Shown here in pieces: positions 63,198 through 64,000 of a DNA stretch of 64,000 nucleotides (the stretch's first letter is position 1; each line of letters begins with the position of its first letter). Where the stretch lies: NCBI RefSeq assembly GCF_000374545.1, contig NZ_KB894584.1, positions 1 to 64,000 on the forward strand. The letters are read 5' to 3'. Below the pieces are notes generated by a model. That model worked only from the letters and a program-made list of their open reading frames with translations. It searched no databases and was not told where the DNA came from. The DNA comes from Anaeromusa acidaminophila DSM 3853. GTDB lineage: Bacteria > Bacillota > Negativicutes > Anaeromusales > Anaeromusaceae. The position numbers and the translations under genes were made by a program.

Positions 63198-63380
63198 ATG
63201 GCGATTAAATTGGTTTTGAATCGTTGCAAAGGCTGTGGAATTTGCGTGGAGTTTTGCCCGAAAAAGGTGTTGAAAGTCAATGAACTGAGCAAAGTGGAAG
63301 TGGCGGATGAGGCGTCCTGTATTCAGTGCAAGCAATGCGAGGAACGCTGTCCGGATTACGCTATTTTTATTCAAAAATAA
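63198..63380 (+). CDS. Ferredoxin-like delta subunit of a 2-oxoacid:ferredoxin oxidoreductase
   Basis: 60 residues with two 4Fe-4S motifs, CKGCGICVEFCPKKV and CIQCKQCEERCPDYA. The ATG at 63198 follows GAGGAGG. It lies 14 nt before a KorA-type gene, so it is probably the small electron-carrying subunit of that enzyme. Confidence 0.92.
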   Translation: MAIKLVLNRCKGCGICVEFCPKKVLKVNELSKVEVADEASCIQCKQCEERCPDYAIFIQK

Positions 63381-63394
63381 AGGAAGTGACGTAC

Positions 63395-64000
63395 GTGCCA
63401 AAAGTTATGCTTATGCAAGGCAACCAGGCTTGCGCCGAAGGCGCTATTGCCGCTGGTGTTACCTTTTTTGGAGGCTATCCGATTACGCCTTCTACGGAAG
63501 TGGCGGAAATTCTTGCTAAACGTCTGCCTCAGGTGGGCGGCAAATTTATTCAGATGGAAGATGAAATTGCCGGTATTGGCGCTGTTATCGGCGCTTCTTT
63601 GACAGGCAAAAAAGTAATGACTGCTACCAGCGGCCCTGGATTTTCCTTAAAACAGGAATTGATAGGGTATGCGACGATTTCGGAAGTGCCTTTGGTTATT
63701 GTCAACGTACAGCGGGTAGGTCCCAGTACGGGGCAGCCTACGTCCCCGTCACAGGGGGATGTAATGCAGGCTCGCTGGGGAACTCATGGCGATCATCCGG
63801 TCATTGCCCTGACGCCTGCCAGCGTGCCGGAATGTTTTTCTCTGACCATTAAGGCCTATGAACTGTCCGAAAAGTATCGTACTCCCGTTATTTTACTGAT
63901 GGACGAAGTAATCGGTCATATGCGCGAGCGTATTGAACTGCCGGACAGTTATGATGAAATCCAAAAGCCGCAGCGCAAAGTCCCGGCGAAGAAAACCGAA
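63395..64000 (+). CDS. 2-oxoacid:ferredoxin oxidoreductase alpha subunit (partial, runs off window)
   Basis: The first 202 residues, open to the window end. It starts at a GTG with AAGGAAGTGA before it. MLMQGNQACAEGAIAAGVTFFGGYPITPSTEVAE, the FIQMEDEIAGIGAVIGASLTGKKVMTATSGPGFSL block and GPSTGQPTSPSQGDVMQARWG are those of KorA/VorB-type alpha subunits. The enzyme decarboxylates 2-oxoglutarate or a branched 2-oxoacid to the acyl-CoA with reduced ferredoxin. Which acid cannot be told from this part. Confidence 0.92.
   Translation, partial: MPKVMLMQGNQACAEGAIAAGVTFFGGYPITPSTEVAEILAKRLPQVGGKFIQMEDEIAGIGAVIGASLTGKKVMTATSGPGFSLKQELIGYATISEVPLVIVNVQRVGPSTGQPTSPSQGDVMQARWGTHGDHPVIALTPASVPECFSLTIKAYELSEKYRTPVILLMDEVIGHMRERIELPDSYDEIQKPQRKVPAKKTE

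Overview
This 64 kb window is the replication-origin region of a Firmicutes chromosome. Anaerobic metabolism is suggested by ferredoxin-type glutamate synthase, 2-oxoacid:ferredoxin oxidoreductase and Fe-S proteins. The gene set and the strong leading-strand bias (almost all genes minus to the left of about 55 kb, plus to the right) fit a member of the Negativicutes (Sporomusaceae-like). That placement is inference from gene content, not from a phylogenetic marker.

Left part (1-24 kb), accessory and metabolic: the 3' end of an IS3-family transposase cuts off a REC/HD-GYP response regulator that follows a large hybrid histidine kinase. Next come a CdaR-type regulator, an FtsH protease, a split YeeE/YedE transporter, two metallo-beta-lactamase-fold proteins with a degenerate PaaK-like protein, a LarA/UxaA sugar-acid module, dihydrolipoyl dehydrogenase, a membrane diguanylate cyclase, a HAD phosphatase, modBC without modA, a BASS transporter with panB, a methyltransferase, and a CDF metal exporter behind a structured leader that looks like a metal (NiCo-type) riboswitch.

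Middle (24-41 kb), nitrogen and amino acids: a livHMGF branched-chain amino-acid ABC operon ends in a CBS-ACT sensor gene and is preceded by two binding-protein genes, each with a consensus promoter. A three-gene archaeal-type glutamate synthase lies behind a ykkC-family leader, probably the ppGpp-sensing subtype. Bactofilin, an M23 peptidase, DUF4446, DUF554 and a cysteine desulfurase-like gene follow.

Right (42-64 kb), origin core: parB-parA flanked by two perfect parS sites; a split cobalamin-dependent methionine synthase; noc, supported by two perfect copies of the Noc-binding palindrome; rsmG-mnmG-mnmE-jag-yidC-yidD-rnpA-rpmH; a bipartite oriC on both sides of dnaA, with DnaA-trios before dnaN; then dnaN, yaaA, recF, a DciA-like gene, remB, gyrB and the start of a kor operon.

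Three families of dispersed intergenic repeats run through the window: a purine-rich GAGTA repeat of about 33 bp, a TTTCGCG element of about 85 bp, and a multi-hairpin element of about 150 bp. They are the least explained part of the sequence. No rRNA, tRNA or CRISPR array was seen.
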